Below, piece after piece: positions 28,245 through 37,863 of a stretch of DNA of 64,000 nucleotides (positions within the stretch are counted from its first letter, which is position 1; the number at the start of each line of letters is the position of its first letter). Under the pieces are notes generated by a model. It had not been told where the DNA came from. It made no database searches and saw only the letters and a program-made list of their open reading frames with translations. This stretch comes from CAWGCA01 sp963820955 (lineage in GTDB: Bacteria > Pseudomonadota > Gammaproteobacteria > Chromatiales > Chromatiaceae): contig CAWGCA010000042.1 in assembly GCA_963820955.1 (NCBI GenBank), positions 62,001 to 126,000 of the forward strand, in the 5' to 3' direction. The translations under genes were made by a program, and so were the position numbers.

Positions 28245-28320
28245 GCCCGGGTAGCTCAGTTGGTAGAGCGCACCCTTGGTAAGGGTGAGGTCGGCAGTTC
28301 AAATCTGCTCCTGGGCTCCA
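28245..28320 (+). tRNA. tRNA-Thr (GGU)
   Basis: 76 nt with encoded CCA. Acceptor GCCCGGG/CCTGGGC with one G-U pair; anticodon stem CACCC/GGGTG around TTGGTAA, anticodon GGT. It lies 84 bp before tuf. Confidence 0.97.
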
Positions 28321-28404
28321 TTTTTCGGTAGCTAGCGTGCGGTTAAGGCGCGCGGATGTTGGTGTTATTTTTTTAAAGTTAAGAACCTTTCGGAGATTGA
28401 CTCG

Positions 28405-29595
28405 ATGTCCAAGGAAAAATTCGAACGCACAAAGCCGCATGTAAATGTGGGAACCATTGGTCACGTGGACCACGGCAAGACCACGCTGACGGCGGCGATC
28501 ACCAAGGTGATGTCGGAAAAGCACGGCGGTGAGGTAAAGGCATTCGACCAGATCGACAATGCGCCGGAAGAGCGAGAGCGAGGCATCACCATTGCCACGG
28601 CACACGTGGAGTACGAGTCGGACAACCGCCACTATGCGCACGTGGACTGCCCGGGGCACGCGGACTATGTGAAGAACATGATCACGGGTGCGGCGCAGAT
28701 GGACGGAGCGGTGCTGGTGGTATCGGCGGCGGACGGCCCGATGCCGCAGACACGCGAGCACATACTGCTGTCGCGTCAGGTGGGTGTGCCTTACATCCTG
28801 GTGTACATGAACAAAGCGGACATGGTGGACGACGCGGAGCTGCTGGAACTGGTGGAGATGGAGATCCGGGAGCTGCTGGACCAGTATGATTTTCCGGGTG
28901 ACGACACCCCGATTATAGTGGGCTCTGCGCTGAAGGCGCTGGAGGGGGACACCTCGGAGCTGGGTACGCAGTCGATCGTGAAGCTGCTGGAGGCGATGGA
29001 TGCCTATATTCCGGAGCCGGAGCGTGACACCGACAAGCCGTTTCTGATGCCGATCGAGGACGTGTTTTCGATCTCGGGCCGAGGCACGGTGGTGACCGGA
29101 CGTATCGAGCGTGGTGTGGTACGGGTGGGCGAAGAGATCGAGATTGTCGGGATCAAGGACACGGTGAAGACCACCTGCACCGGTGTGGAGATGTTCCGCA
29201 AGCTGCTGGACGAAGGAGTGGCGGGGGACAACGTCGGGGTGCTGCTGCGCGGTACCAAGCGGGAAGACGTGGAGCGTGGTCAGGTGCTGGCGAAGCCAGG
29301 CAGTATAACGCCGCACACCCATTTTGAGGCGGAGGTGTACGTGCTGAGCAAGGACGAGGGTGGACGTCACACGCCGTTTTTCAATGGCTATCGACCGCAG
29401 TTTTACTTTCGCACGACGGACGTGACCGGGGCCTGCGACCTGCCGGAAGGTATTGACATGGTGATGCCGGGCGACAACGTGAAGATGACGGTGAAGTTGA
29501 TTGCGCCGATCGCGATGGAAGAGGGTCTGCGTTTTGCAATCCGCGAGGGTGGCCGTACTGTCGGCGCCGGCGTGGTTGCCAAGATCATCGAGTAA
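28405..29595 (+). CDS. tuf: Elongation factor Tu, copy 1
   Basis: GTPase that brings aminoacyl-tRNA to the ribosome. 396 residues, with P-loop [10 protein letters not shown], switch [11 protein letters not shown] and NKADMVD for guanine binding. The protein is identical to the copy at 45493-46683. I see only four base differences between the genes, all in the first 500 bp: codons 1 (ATG here), 2 and 12, plus one GAA/GAG codon near 28850. This copy is in the tRNA-tuf unit (tufB position of E. coli) and has ribosome site CGGAG. Confidence 0.98.
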   Translation: MSKEKFERTKPHVNVGTIGHVDHGKTTLTAAITKVMSEKHGGEVKAFDQIDNAPEERERGITIATAHVEYESDNRHYAHVDCPGHADYVKNMITGAAQMDGAVLVVSAADGPMPQTREHILLSRQVGVPYILVYMNKADMVDDAELLELVEMEIRELLDQYDFPGDDTPIIVGSALKALEGDTSELGTQSIVKLLEAMDAYIPEPERDTDKPFLMPIEDVFSISGRGTVVTGRIERGVVRVGEEIEIVGIKDTVKTTCTGVEMFRKLLDEGVAGDNVGVLLRGTKREDVERGQVLAKPGSITPHTHFEAEVYVLSKDEGGRHTPFFNGYRPQFYFRTTDVTGACDLPEGIDMVMPGDNVKMTVKLIAPIAMEEGLRFAIREGGRTVGAGVVAKIIE

Positions 29596-29602
29596 TTTCA
29601 TT

Positions 29603-29668
29603 GTAGGGGCGGGCTCGGCCGCGAACAGGGGCAGTGCCCCGGTGGTTCGCGGGTGGGCCCGCTCCTAC
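29603..29668. repeat. REP-like imperfect palindrome
   Basis: A 66-bp stem-loop just after tuf. Paired blocks are GTAGG/CCTAC, GCGGGC/GCCCGC, CCGCGAAC/GTTCGCGG and GGGGC/GCCCC, with small bulges between. The outer part (GTAGGGGCGGGC...CCGCGAA) resembles REP elements of Pseudomonas-type gammaproteobacteria. It may end or stabilise the tuf transcript. Only one copy is seen in the window. Confidence 0.65.
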
Positions 29669-29678
29669 GTATTTATTT

Positions 29679-29754
<76 letters not shown>

Positions 29755-29762
29755 TAAGATTC

Positions 29763-29783
29763 AGCACCCCGATGGGGTGCTTT
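29763..29783 (+). terminator. Short hairpin between tRNA-Trp and secE
   Basis: AGCACCCC/GGGGTGCT stem with a 3-nt loop and a TTT tail, 8 bp after the tRNA and just before the secE start. Probably the tRNA 3' processing or partial termination signal. Confidence 0.55.
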
Positions 29784-29791
29784 GGCGGGTG

Positions 29792-30160
29792 ATGAACGTA
29801 CAAGCTGAAGTCGAAAGTACCGGTGTGGACACGATCAAACTACTGCTGGCGGTGCTGCTGCTGGTGGCAGGGATCGGTGGTTTCTACTATTTCGAGGGCT
29901 ATTCCACCCTGCTAAGGGTTCTGGGACTGCTGGCAGCGGTCGGTTTGGCCGTGACGGTAGCCCTGTTGTCGGTCCCGGGGCGCCAGATATGGGCCTTTGC
30001 AGTGGCTGCCCGGACTGAGGTGCGTAAGGTAGTCTGGCCCAGTCGGCAGGAGACCATCCAGACCACCCTGATCGTATTTGCCATGGTATTGCTGATGGGC
30101 ATAATACTCTGGTTGTTCGATATGGTGCTGATGGCCATTGTTCGATCGGTGACCGGCTAG
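29792..30160 (+). CDS. secE: Preprotein translocase subunit SecE
   Basis: Essential small subunit of the SecYEG channel. 122 residues with three membrane helices (about 15-38, 43-65 and 92-118), the E. coli-type three-helix form. The conserved cytoplasmic amphipathic helix and hinge ARTEVRKVVWPSRQET lie before the last helix. I chose the ATG at 29792; an earlier in-frame ATG (29777) lies inside the hairpin preceding the gene. Nine bases separate it from nusG. Confidence 0.95.
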   Translation: MNVQAEVESTGVDTIKLLLAVLLLVAGIGGFYYFEGYSTLLRVLGLLAAVGLAVTVALLSVPGRQIWAFAVAARTEVRKVVWPSRQETIQTTLIVFAMVLLMGIILWLFDMVLMAIVRSVTG

Positions 30161-30169
30161 GAGAAGGCT

Positions 30170-30703
30170 ATGGCAAAACGCTGGTACGTGGTACATGCCT
30201 ACTCCGGCTTTGAGGCCCAGGTGAAACGCTCTCTGGAGGAGCGGGTCAAGCGATTTGGCATGGAAGAGCTATTTGGTGAAATCCTGGTGCCGACGGAAGA
30301 GGTGGTCGAGATGCGGGCAGGCCAGCAGCGAAGGAGCGAGCGTAAGTTCTTTCCCGGTTACGTGCTGGTCCAGATGGAGATGACCGACGAGACCTGGCAT
30401 CTGGTGAAGGATGTGCCAAAGGTAATGGGCTTCATCGGTGGCACCGGTGATCGGCCTGCACCGATCACCGACAAAGAGGCCGACGCCATTCTGCAGCGGG
30501 TACAGGAGGGGGTCGAGAAACCACGTCCCAAGGTTCTGTTCGAGCCTGGCGAAGTGGTGCGGGTGGTCGATGGCCCGTTCAACGATTTCAACGGCGTGGT
30601 CGAGGACGTCGACTACGAAAAGAGCCGACTCAAGGTATCTGTGTTGATTTTTGGTCGTTCCACCCCGGTGGATCTGGAGTTTGCCCAGGTCGAGAAGGGG
30701 TGA
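30170..30703 (+). CDS. nusG: Transcription termination/antitermination factor NusG
   Basis: Binds RNA polymerase, supports processivity and links to Rho or ribosomal S10. 177 residues: N-terminal NGN domain starting [12 protein letters not shown] and containing [10 protein letters not shown], then a C-terminal KOW domain (from about 125; [22 protein letters not shown]). Ribosome site AGGAGAAGG. Forms secE-nusG; the tandem repeat starts 11 bp after the stop. Confidence 0.98.
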   Translation: MAKRWYVVHAYSGFEAQVKRSLEERVKRFGMEELFGEILVPTEEVVEMRAGQQRRSERKFFPGYVLVQMEMTDETWHLVKDVPKVMGFIGGTGDRPAPITDKEADAILQRVQEGVEKPRPKVLFEPGEVVRVVDGPFNDFNGVVEDVDYEKSRLKVSVLIFGRSTPVDLEFAQVEKG

Positions 30704-30739
30704 GCCCTTTTTTTGGTCCAGTGGACCAAAAAAAAGGGC
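30704..30739. repeat. Long palindrome overlapping the end of nusG region
   Basis: GCCC and seven T lead into GGTCC-AGT-GGACC, followed by eight A and GGGC: one almost perfect 36-bp palindrome beginning at the nusG stop. T-tracts on both strands lie outside the core stem, not as in a classical terminator on the plus strand. The inner GGTCCAGTGGACC recurs at the head of each 87-bp repeat unit. Confidence 0.7.
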
Positions 30740-30975
30740 GAACGCCCAGCAGGGAAGCTGGGCCGGATGTGCGCTACAGGGATGTAACTGATAGACGGCC
30801 TGGTCCAGTGGACCAAAAAAAAGGGCGAACGCCCAGCAGGGAAGCTGGGCCGGATGTGCGCTACAGGGATGTAACTGATAGACGGCCTGGTCCAGTGGAC
30901 CAAAAAAAAGGGCGAACGCCCAGCAGGGAAGCTGGGCCGGATGTGCGCTACAGGGATGTAAACGAAAGACAGTGT
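30715..30975. repeat. Three tandem copies of an 87-bp unit between nusG and rplK
   Basis: Units start at 30715, 30802 and 30889. The first two appear identical; the third agrees for about 73 bp and then drifts. Each holds a GGTCCAGTGGACC palindrome, an A8 run, a GGGCG-AA-CGCCC hairpin and an overlapping GCCCAGC-(6)-GCTGGGC hairpin (30744-30763 in unit 1) that cannot form at the same time. The unit length is a multiple of three and the repeats stay open in a frame on each strand, but I see no evidence of translation. Function unknown; a leader or attenuator role for the L11 operon is a guess. Confidence 0.9.
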
Positions 30976-31087
30976 TTGGCAGGCAGTAGACGCAACAGTG
31001 TTGCAGTCGCCTCTCGGTCAGTATCTATAACACCAGGGGAGTTGAGGTAACCAGTCCTCAACGCTTGTACCCAAAACGAGGTAAAAC

Positions 31088-31519
31088 ATGGCAAAAAAGA
31101 TCTCGGCTTATATCAAGCTGCAGGTACCGGCGGGCGAGGCCAACCCCAGCCCTCCGGTCGGCCCGGCCCTGGGCCAGCACGGCGTCAACATCATGGAGTT
31201 CTGCAAGGCCTTCAACGCCAAGACCCAGAACATGGAAAAGGGGATGCCGATACCGGTGGTGATCACCGTTTATGCGGACCGCAGCTTTACCTTTATCACC
31301 AAGACTCCTCCGGCGGCGGTGCTGTTGAAGAAAGCGGCCGGTATCGCCAAGGGCTCAGGTATCCCGAATACCACCAAGGTCGGCACTGTGAACCGGGAAC
31401 AGTTGGAAGAGATCGTCAGGACCAAACAGCCTGACCTGACCGCCGCCGATATGGACGCCGCCGTGCGAACCATCGCTGGCAGCGCCCGCTCCATGGGCCT
31501 TAACGTGGAGGGTGTATAA
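31088..31519 (+). CDS. rplK: 50S ribosomal protein L11
   Basis: 143 residues; forms the stalk base with 23S rRNA and is needed for RelA activation. N-terminal [25 protein letters not shown] is the Pro-rich L11 signature (Pro22-Pro23 region). Followed after 3 bp by rplA. The roughly 110-bp leader between the repeats and the start is where L1 would bind in related species; I could not identify the site. Confidence 0.98.
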   Translation: MAKKISAYIKLQVPAGEANPSPPVGPALGQHGVNIMEFCKAFNAKTQNMEKGMPIPVVITVYADRSFTFITKTPPAAVLLKKAAGIAKGSGIPNTTKVGTVNREQLEEIVRTKQPDLTAADMDAAVRTIAGSARSMGLNVEGV

Positions 31520-31522
31520 GCA

Positions 31523-32218
31523 ATGGCAAGGTTGACTAAGCGCGCACGCGTGATCAAAGAGAAGGTCGAATTGGGCAGGCAGTATCCGGTGGAGGAGGCA
31601 TTTGGCCTGCTGAAGGATCTGTCCAAGGTGAAGTTCGCCGAATCGGTCGATGTGTCTATCAATCTGGGGGTCGATCCACGCAGATCCGACCAAGTGGTTC
31701 GTGGCTCCACCGTGCTGCCCAATGGTACTGGCAAGACAGTACGGGTCGCGGTATTCGCCCAGGGCGAGAACGCGGACGCCGCCAGGGAGGCCGGTGCCGA
31801 TATCGTGGGATTCGACGACCTGGCCGCCGATATCAAGGGTGGGATGCTGGACTTCGATGTGGCTATCGCCACTCCGGATGCGATGCGGGTGGTCGGGCAA
31901 CTGGGACAGATTCTGGGTCCTCGTGGCTTGATGCCCAATCCTAAAGTCGGGACCGTAACCCCCAACGTAGTGGAGGCGATTCAGAACGCCAAGGCTGGAC
32001 AGGTCCGCTACCGTACCGACAAGGGGGGTATCATCCATTGCCCGATCGGCAAGGTGGGATTCGAGCCCGCGGCCCTGAAGCAGAATCTCGAGGCCCTGCT
32101 GCGGGATCTGAACAAGATGAAGCCAAGCGCGGCCAAGGGCGTATATATGAAGAAGATCACCGTCTCTTCGACCATGGGTCCGGGGCTGGCGGTTGAGCAG
32201 GCCTCGCTGGAAATCTGA
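31523..32218 (+). CDS. rplA: 50S ribosomal protein L1
   Basis: 231 residues; L1 stalk protein and, in related bacteria, translational repressor of rplK-rplA. The signature region [19 protein letters not shown] is intact. Start three bases after the rplK stop, so the pair is coupled. Confidence 0.98.
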   Translation: MARLTKRARVIKEKVELGRQYPVEEAFGLLKDLSKVKFAESVDVSINLGVDPRRSDQVVRGSTVLPNGTGKTVRVAVFAQGENADAAREAGADIVGFDDLAADIKGGMLDFDVAIATPDAMRVVGQLGQILGPRGLMPNPKVGTVTPNVVEAIQNAKAGQVRYRTDKGGIIHCPIGKVGFEPAALKQNLEALLRDLNKMKPSAAKGVYMKKITVSSTMGPGLAVEQASLEI

Positions 32219-32558
32219 TTAACGGGCGGAGGTGCTCGGAGGGGCGTGCTACTTCGCTCCCCGGGTTGCTCTGCCGGACGAAGACTTTGGGGCGCCGGCC
32301 AGTGCCGGGTGCCGTCAAAGACCGCAGGTGCCCACAACGAGACGCAGCAACCGCGATTTCGGCCGGAACGGCTGTTTAAGCGGTGAATGCGTTCTGTAAC
32401 CAGGGGCTTAATGCCATGCCTGCGCAGATGGAGCTCCGGATTCGGGTTGTATATCCCTGATGATGGTGCACGTTGTAGTAATTCGGTATCCATTTGGGAT
32501 ATCGGTTTTTAGTGAACCGGAACGGCGCTGCCGTTTCATCCTAGTCAGGAGGTGACGA
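32219..32558 (+). promoter_or_regulatory. rplJ leader with L10-leader RNA
   Basis: 340 bp without a coding gene. The core (about 32317-32436) has the two conserved pieces of the L10 leader: AAAGACCGCAGGTG near 32317, and CTTAATGCC plus CCTGCGCAGATGGAG near 32407-32433, much like the E. coli leader. There the L10-L7/L12 complex binds to repress translation of its own operon. Ribosome site AGGAGGT lies before rplJ. Confidence 0.8.
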
Positions 32559-33086
32559 ATGCCACTCAATATTGAGCAGAAAAAAGCTGTCGTCGCCGAA
32601 GTCGCTGAAGTGGCGAGCGGAGCCTTATCCGCGATTGCCGCCGAGTACAGTGGCTTGACCGTAGAGCAGATGACCGAACTGCGCTCCAAAGCGCGTGAAT
32701 CGGGGGTCTACCTGCGTGTGGTCAAGAATACACTGGCCCGGCGGGCCGTCGAGGAGACGGATTTTGCCTGTATGCAGGAGGGAATGATCGGACCTCTGGT
32801 CCTTGCCTTCTCGCAGGAAGATCCGGGTTCTGCCGCCCGCGTCATTAAGGATTTTGCCAAGGACCACAAGCAGCTGGAAGTGAAAATGATCTCCATTGGC
32901 GGCAAGCTGTTGCAGCCGTCAGAGATCGAAACTCTGGCCAAGATGCCGACCTATGACCAGGCCATCAGTATGCTGATGGCGGTTATGAAGGCTCCGGTGG
33001 AGAAGCTTGCCCGCACCATCAACGAGGTGCCCGGCAAGCTGGTCCGTACCCTGGCTGCAGTCCGTGATGCCAAAGAAGCAGCGTAA
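32559..33086 (+). CDS. rplJ: 50S ribosomal protein L10
   Basis: 175 residues; anchors L7/L12 dimers to the ribosome and represses its own operon through the leader RNA just upstream. N-terminal MPLNIEQKKAVVAEV and the SGVYLRVVKNTLARRA segment are typical; the C-terminal helix carries L12 dimers. 55 bp before rplL. Confidence 0.98.
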   Translation: MPLNIEQKKAVVAEVAEVASGALSAIAAEYSGLTVEQMTELRSKARESGVYLRVVKNTLARRAVEETDFACMQEGMIGPLVLAFSQEDPGSAARVIKDFAKDHKQLEVKMISIGGKLLQPSEIETLAKMPTYDQAISMLMAVMKAPVEKLARTINEVPGKLVRTLAAVRDAKEAA

Positions 33087-33141
33087 TCGGCATACCCTAT
33101 TTCAAAAATTTAGTGCATAAACAGATATCAGGAGTTTTACA

Positions 33142-33522
33142 ATGGCCGTTTCCAAAGAAGAGATTCTTGACACTATTGCGAGTATGAGTGTCATGGAAGT
33201 CGTCGAATTGATTGAGGCGATGGAAGAAAAATTTGGTGTTACCGCCGCTGCCGCCGTGGCTGCCGCGCCGGCTGCAGGCGGGGGTGACGCTGCCGCTGCT
33301 GCCGAAGAGCAGACCGAATTCGACGTGGTTTTGACTGGCTTCGGTGAGAAGAAAGTCGGCGTTATCAAGGTGGTGCGCGCGATCACCGGCCTTGGTTTGA
33401 AAGAGGCCAAGGATGCGGTGGAGGGAGTTCCTACCCCGTTGAAGGAGGGGATTTCCAAAGACGAGGCGGAAGACGTCAAAAAGCAACTGGAAGAGGCGGG
33501 CGCAACGGTCGAGATCAAGTAA
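33142..33522 (+). CDS. rplL: 50S ribosomal protein L7/L12
   Basis: 126 residues; stalk protein that recruits translation GTPases. N-terminal dimerisation part, an Ala/Gly-rich hinge (about 37-58) and the C-terminal domain with [20 protein letters not shown]. Preceded by AGGAG. Present in multiple copies per ribosome, which fits the attenuator before rpoB. Confidence 0.98.
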   Translation: MAVSKEEILDTIASMSVMEVVELIEAMEEKFGVTAAAAVAAAPAAGGGDAAAAAEEQTEFDVVLTGFGEKKVGVIKVVRAITGLGLKEAKDAVEGVPTPLKEGISKDEAEDVKKQLEEAGATVEIK

Positions 33523-33563
33523 TTCTTGGCATTGCGTATCCGCAAAGAACCCTGAGCGGTATC

Positions 33564-33594
33564 GGGCTGGTGGCGTTTTCGCCACCGGCCTTTT
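33564..33594 (+). terminator. Attenuator between rplL and rpoB
   Basis: An 11-bp stem (33565-33575 with 33580-33590, one G-T pair) with TTTT loop, followed by TTTT. As in E. coli, partial termination here would make more ribosomal-protein than RNA-polymerase mRNA. Confidence 0.75.
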
Positions 33595-33609
33595 CCCGCT
33601 TGTGGACGA

Positions 33610-33646
33610 CTCCCTGAGACGATTCCACGCGAGTCGTTTCAGGGAG
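33610..33646 (+). promoter_or_regulatory. RNase III-type processing hairpin before rpoB
   Basis: A 13-bp stem, CTCCCTGAGACGA (33610-33622) with TCGTTTCAGGGAG (33634-33646), encloses an 11-nt loop. E. coli has an RNase III site at the same place between rplL and rpoB. The cleavage itself is inferred by analogy. Confidence 0.6.
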
Positions 33647-33715
33647 ATGATTTGTTTTCAGCATGGGATCCCCAAGGGATCCCGCTACAGCCTTACGTAA
33701 CCGAGGGACGGCAAC

Positions 33716-36700
33716 ATGGCCTATTCTTTCACCGAGAAAAAGCGTATTCGTAAGGATTTCGGCAAGCGGCCGGGTATCCTTGAAGTGCCTTTTCTTCTGG
33801 CGACCCAGATCGATTCCTTTCGCAGTTTTCTGCAGGCTGATGCAGCCCCGGATGAACGAAAGGACATGGGGTTGCACGCTGCATTCACATCGGTGTTTCC
33901 CATTGTCAGTTACTCTGGCAACGCGGTGCTGGAGTATGTGAATTACCGCCTGGGTGAGCCCACCTTCGATGTGCGTGAGTGTCAGCTGCGAGGTACCACC
34001 TATGCGGCGCCGTTGCGGGTGCTGGTGCGACTGGTGATCTATGACAAAGAGGCGCCCGCCGGCTCCAAGGTGGTGAAGGATATCCGTGAGCAGGAAGTCT
34101 ACATGGGCGAACTGCCGCTGATGACCGAAACCGGTACCTTCGTTATCAATGGCACCGAGCGGGTTATTGTCTCCCAGTTGCACCGCTCTCCCGGCGTTTT
34201 CTTCGATCATGACAAGGGTAAGACCCACTCCTCGGGCAAGCTTCTCTTCTCTGCCCGGGTGATCCCTTACCGAGGTTCCTGGCTCGATTTCGAATTCGAT
34301 CCGAAGGACTGTGTTTACGTTCGGATCGATCGCCGCCGCAAGCTGCCCGCTACCATCCTGTTGCGGGCGCTCGGTTATGATGCAGAACAGATTCTCGACA
34401 TGTTTTTCGAGACCGACACGATTACCCTGAGCAAGACCAAGGCAAAGCTGAACCTGGTGCCCGAGCGTCTGCGCGGTGAATTGGCCATCATCGATATCAA
34501 GGCGGGCAAAGAGGTGATGGTGGAGGCGGGTCGCCGTGTCACCCAACGCCATATCCTGCAACTGGAGAAGGCGGGTATCAACACCCTGGACCTGCCATTC
34601 GAATCTCTCTACGGCAAAGTGCTGGCCCACAACCTGATTGATAAGGCTACTGGGGAACTGCTGGCCAACGCCAATGATGAGATTACCGAGGAACTGCTGC
34701 AGAATCTTATCGACAAGGGCATCAAGAAAATCCAGACCCTGTTCACCAATGACCTGGATCAAGGACCCTACATCTCCAGCACCCTGCGGATTGACCCGGC
34801 CACCTCCGAGCTGGAGGCGCAGGTAGAAATCTACCGCATGATGCGGCCCGGCGAGCCGCCCACTAAAGAGTCGGCCCAGAATCTCTTCAACAGCCTGTTT
34901 TTCAGCCCGGACCGTTACGATTTGTCGGCGGTTGGCCGCATGAAGTTCAACAAGCGGTTGGGGCGTGATGAAGTTACCGGCGACGGTGTGTTGTCGAAAG
35001 AAGACATCATTGATGTGCTCAAGGAGCTGATTGGTATCCGTAATGGTCATGGTATCGTGGATGATATCGATCACCTCGGAAACCGCCGCATTCGCTGCGT
35101 AGGCGAAATGGCAGAAAACCAGTTTCGTGTTGGTCTGGTGCGCGTCGAGCGGGCGGTGAAGGAGCGCTTGACCCTGGCCGAGTCCGAGGGACTTATGCCG
35201 CAGGAGATGATCAACGCGAAACCGGTCTCCGCTGCTATCCGGGAGTTCTTTGGCTCCAGCCAGCTCTCCCAGTTTATGGATCAGAACAACCCCCTCTCCG
35301 AGGTGACCCACAAGCGTCGCGTTTCGGCGCTGGGCCCAGGCGGTCTGGCCCGCGAGCGAGCCGGCTTCGAGGTGAGGGATGTACACCCGACCCATTACGG
35401 CCGGGTGTGCCCGATCGAGACTCCGGAAGGGCCGAACATCGGTCTCATCAATTCCCTGGCCGTCTACTCGCGAACCAACGATTACGGTTTCCTAGAGACG
35501 CCCTATCGGAAAGTGAACGATAGCCGGGTCACCGATGAGATTCACTATCTTTCGGCGATCGAAGAGGGTCGCTATGTAATCGCCCAGGCCAATGCCAGCC
35601 TGGACGAGAACAACACGCTGATCGATGAATTGGTCTCCTGCCGTCATCAGAATGAATTCACGCTTTCCAACCCGAGCAGGATCGAATATATGGACGTATC
35701 ACCGAAACAGATCGTTTCGGTGGCGGCCTCGCTGATCCCCTTTCTGGAGCACGATGATGCCAACCGCGCCCTGATGGGGTCGAACATGCAGCGTCAGGCG
35801 GTGCCGACTCTACGGGCGGAAAAACCGCTGGTGGGCACCGGCATGGAGCGGGCAGTAGCGGTGGACTCAGGTGTCACCGTGGTAGCGCGGCGCGGGGGAA
35901 TGGTCGACTCGGTGGATGCCGGCCGCATTGTGGTGCGGGTCAACGATGAAGAGACCGAGGCCAGCGAGCCGGGTGTCGATATCTACAACCTGACCAAGTA
36001 CACGCGTTCCAACCAGAACACCTGTATCAACCAGCGGCCGCTGGTGATTCCCGGAGACGCCATTGCCCGCGGTGACGTGCTGGCTGACGGTCCTTCCACC
36101 GACATGGGGGAACTGGCCCTGGGTCAGAACATGCGGGTCGCTTTCATGCCCTGGAACGGCTATAACTTCGAAGATTCGATCCTGGTCTCCGAGCGGGTGG
36201 TGCAGGAGGACCGTTTCACCACCATCCATATTGAAGAGCTGACAGCGATGGCCCGGGACACCAAACTGGGCCCAGAGGAGATAACCGGCGACATACCCAA
36301 TGTGGGTGAGGCGGCCCTGGCCAAGCTGGATGAATCCGGTATCGTTTATGTCGGGGCAGAAGTCAAAGAGGGCGATATCCTGGTTGGCAAGGTAACCCCC
36401 AAGGGCGAGACCCAGCTGACGCCGGAGGAGAAACTGCTGCGCGCCATTTTTGGTGAGAAGGCGGCAGACGTGAAGGACACTTCGCTGCGCCTTTCCTCGG
36501 GAATGGCCGGCACCGTTATTGATGTCCAGGTGTTCACGCGGGATGGGGTGGAGAAGGATGCCCGCGCACTGCAGATTGAGGAGTCGGAGCTGGAAAGGGT
36601 CAAGCAGGATCTGAACGACCAGTTGCGGATTATGGAGGATGACACCTTTCAGCGGGTGGAGAAGATGTTGCAGGGCAAGGTGGCTGATGGCGGACCGAAC

Positions 36701-37792
36701 CGGCTGAAAGCGGGGTCGAAGATAACCAAGCCCTACCTGAGTGAAATCGACCGCGACCAGTGGTTGGAGATCCGGCTGCACAACGAAGAGGCGGCAGCCC
36801 AGTTGGAGGCGATCGCTGAACAGATCAAGCAGCAGCGCGAAAGCTTCCGCGAGAAATTTGAAGAGAAGAAGCGCAAGCTCACCACTGGTGACGATCTGGC
36901 ACCGGGGGTATTGAAGATGGTTAAGGTCTATGTGGCGGTCAAGCGTCGCATCCAGCCCGGAGATAAGATGGCCGGGCGCCATGGTAACAAGGGTGTGATC
37001 TCCACCATCGTTCCGGTGGAAGATATGCCGTTCGATGCCGATGGCGAGCCGGTGGATATCGTTCTCAATCCGCTGGGCGTGCCCTCGCGCATGAACGTCG
37101 GACAGGTATTGGAGGCCCATCTGGGCTGGGCGGCCAAGGGGGTGGGGCTTAGAATCGGCGAGATGCTGCAGGCCCAGGCGAAGATTGCCGAGCTGCGTGG
37201 ATTCCTGGAGCAGATTTACAACACCAGCGGAAAACCTGAGCAGATCGACTCCCTTAGTGACGAAGAGGTGATCGAACTCTGCGTTAATCTGAGAAAGGGG
37301 GTGCCTATGGCCACCCCGGTGTTTGACGGTGCAGCAGAGGCGGAGATCAAGGCCATGCTGCAGCTGGCCGGCCTGCCCGAGTCAGGTCAGACAACCCTCT
37401 GCGATGGTCGAACCGGAGAAGCCTTCGACCGCCCGGTCACAGTGGGCTATATGTACATGCTCAAGCTGAATCATCTGGTGGATGACAAGATGCACGCCCG
37501 TTCCACCGGCCCCTACAGCCTGGTCACCCAGCAACCGCTGGGCGGAAAGGCCCAGTTTGGTGGTCAGCGATTCGGTGAGATGGAGGTCTGGGCGCTGGAG
37601 GCGTACGGCGCCTCTTATACCCTGCAGGAGATGCTCACGGTGAAATCGGACGATGTCACCGGCCGCACCCGCATGTACAAAAACATCGTGGATGGAGACC
37701 ATCGGATGGAGGCGGGGATGCCCGAGTCCTTCAACGTACTGGTTAAAGAGATTCGATCCTTGGCCATCAATATCGAACTGGAGAGGGAGTAG
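33716..37792 (+). CDS. rpoB: RNA polymerase beta subunit
   Basis: 1358 residues. Contains the wild-type-looking rifampicin region around residues 510-545 ([20 protein letters not shown]), the [10 protein letters not shown] catalytic-site segment near 1085, and a C-terminus that packs with beta-prime. No sign of rifampicin-resistance changes at the usual positions. ATG 33716 gives the canonical [16 protein letters not shown] start. rpoC follows after 71 bp. Confidence 0.99.
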   Translation: MAYSFTEKKRIRKDFGKRPGILEVPFLLATQIDSFRSFLQADAAPDERKDMGLHAAFTSVFPIVSYSGNAVLEYVNYRLGEPTFDVRECQLRGTTYAAPLRVLVRLVIYDKEAPAGSKVVKDIREQEVYMGELPLMTETGTFVINGTERVIVSQLHRSPGVFFDHDKGKTHSSGKLLFSARVIPYRGSWLDFEFDPKDCVYVRIDRRRKLPATILLRALGYDAEQILDMFFETDTITLSKTKAKLNLVPERLRGELAIIDIKAGKEVMVEAGRRVTQRHILQLEKAGINTLDLPFESLYGKVLAHNLIDKATGELLANANDEITEELLQNLIDKGIKKIQTLFTNDLDQGPYISSTLRIDPATSELEAQVEIYRMMRPGEPPTKESAQNLFNSLFFSPDRYDLSAVGRMKFNKRLGRDEVTGDGVLSKEDIIDVLKELIGIRNGHGIVDDIDHLGNRRIRCVGEMAENQFRVGLVRVERAVKERLTLAESEGLMPQEMINAKPVSAAIREFFGSSQLSQFMDQNNPLSEVTHKRRVSALGPGGLARERAGFEVRDVHPTHYGRVCPIETPEGPNIGLINSLAVYSRTNDYGFLETPYRKVNDSRVTDEIHYLSAIEEGRYVIAQANASLDENNTLIDELVSCRHQNEFTLSNPSRIEYMDVSPKQIVSVAASLIPFLEHDDANRALMGSNMQRQAVPTLRAEKPLVGTGMERAVAVDSGVTVVARRGGMVDSVDAGRIVVRVNDEETEASEPGVDIYNLTKYTRSNQNTCINQRPLVIPGDAIARGDVLADGPSTDMGELALGQNMRVAFMPWNGYNFEDSILVSERVVQEDRFTTIHIEELTAMARDTKLGPEEITGDIPNVGEAALAKLDESGIVYVGAEVKEGDILVGKVTPKGETQLTPEEKLLRAIFGEKAADVKDTSLRLSSGMAGTVIDVQVFTRDGVEKDARALQIEESELERVKQDLNDQLRIMEDDTFQRVEKMLQGKVADGGPNRLKAGSKITKPYLSEIDRDQWLEIRLHNEEAAAQLEAIAEQIKQQRESFREKFEEKKRKLTTGDDLAPGVLKMVKVYVAVKRRIQPGDKMAGRHGNKGVISTIVPVEDMPFDADGEPVDIVLNPLGVPSRMNVGQVLEAHLGWAAKGVGLRIGEMLQAQAKIAELRGFLEQIYNTSGKPEQIDSLSDEEVIELCVNLRKGVPMATPVFDGAAEAEIKAMLQLAGLPESGQTTLCDGRTGEAFDRPVTVGYMYMLKLNHLVDDKMHARSTGPYSLVTQQPLGGKAQFGGQRFGEMEVWALEAYGASYTLQEMLTVKSDDVTGRTRMYKNIVDGDHRMEAGMPESFNVLVKEIRSLAINIELERE

Positions 37793-37863
37793 GGTGGGGT
37801 ATTCGCTTGGGATGATGATAGAACCGAGACGATACCCGGAACCTGACAGCAGGAGAAACGATC

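Noticed and set aside
28093..29601. Long minus-strand open frame opposite tuf copy 1 (also opposite tuf copy 2 near 45400-47025)
   Set aside because: It is the complement of a highly biased, highly expressed gene; His/Arg-rich, no family, and it also runs through the tRNA genes.
30613..30903. Repeat-containing frames on both strands across the 87-bp repeats
   Set aside because: The repeat length is a multiple of three, so frames stay open automatically; composition is not protein-like and no start signal fits.
30715..30975. CRISPR array
   Set aside because: Units are contiguous 87-bp tandem copies with no variable spacers, and no cas genes are near.
33515..35395. 626-codon minus-strand frame inside rpoB, and similar long antisense frames in rpoC
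   Set aside because: Mirror frames of conserved genes with strong codon bias; no ribosome site or recognisable domain.
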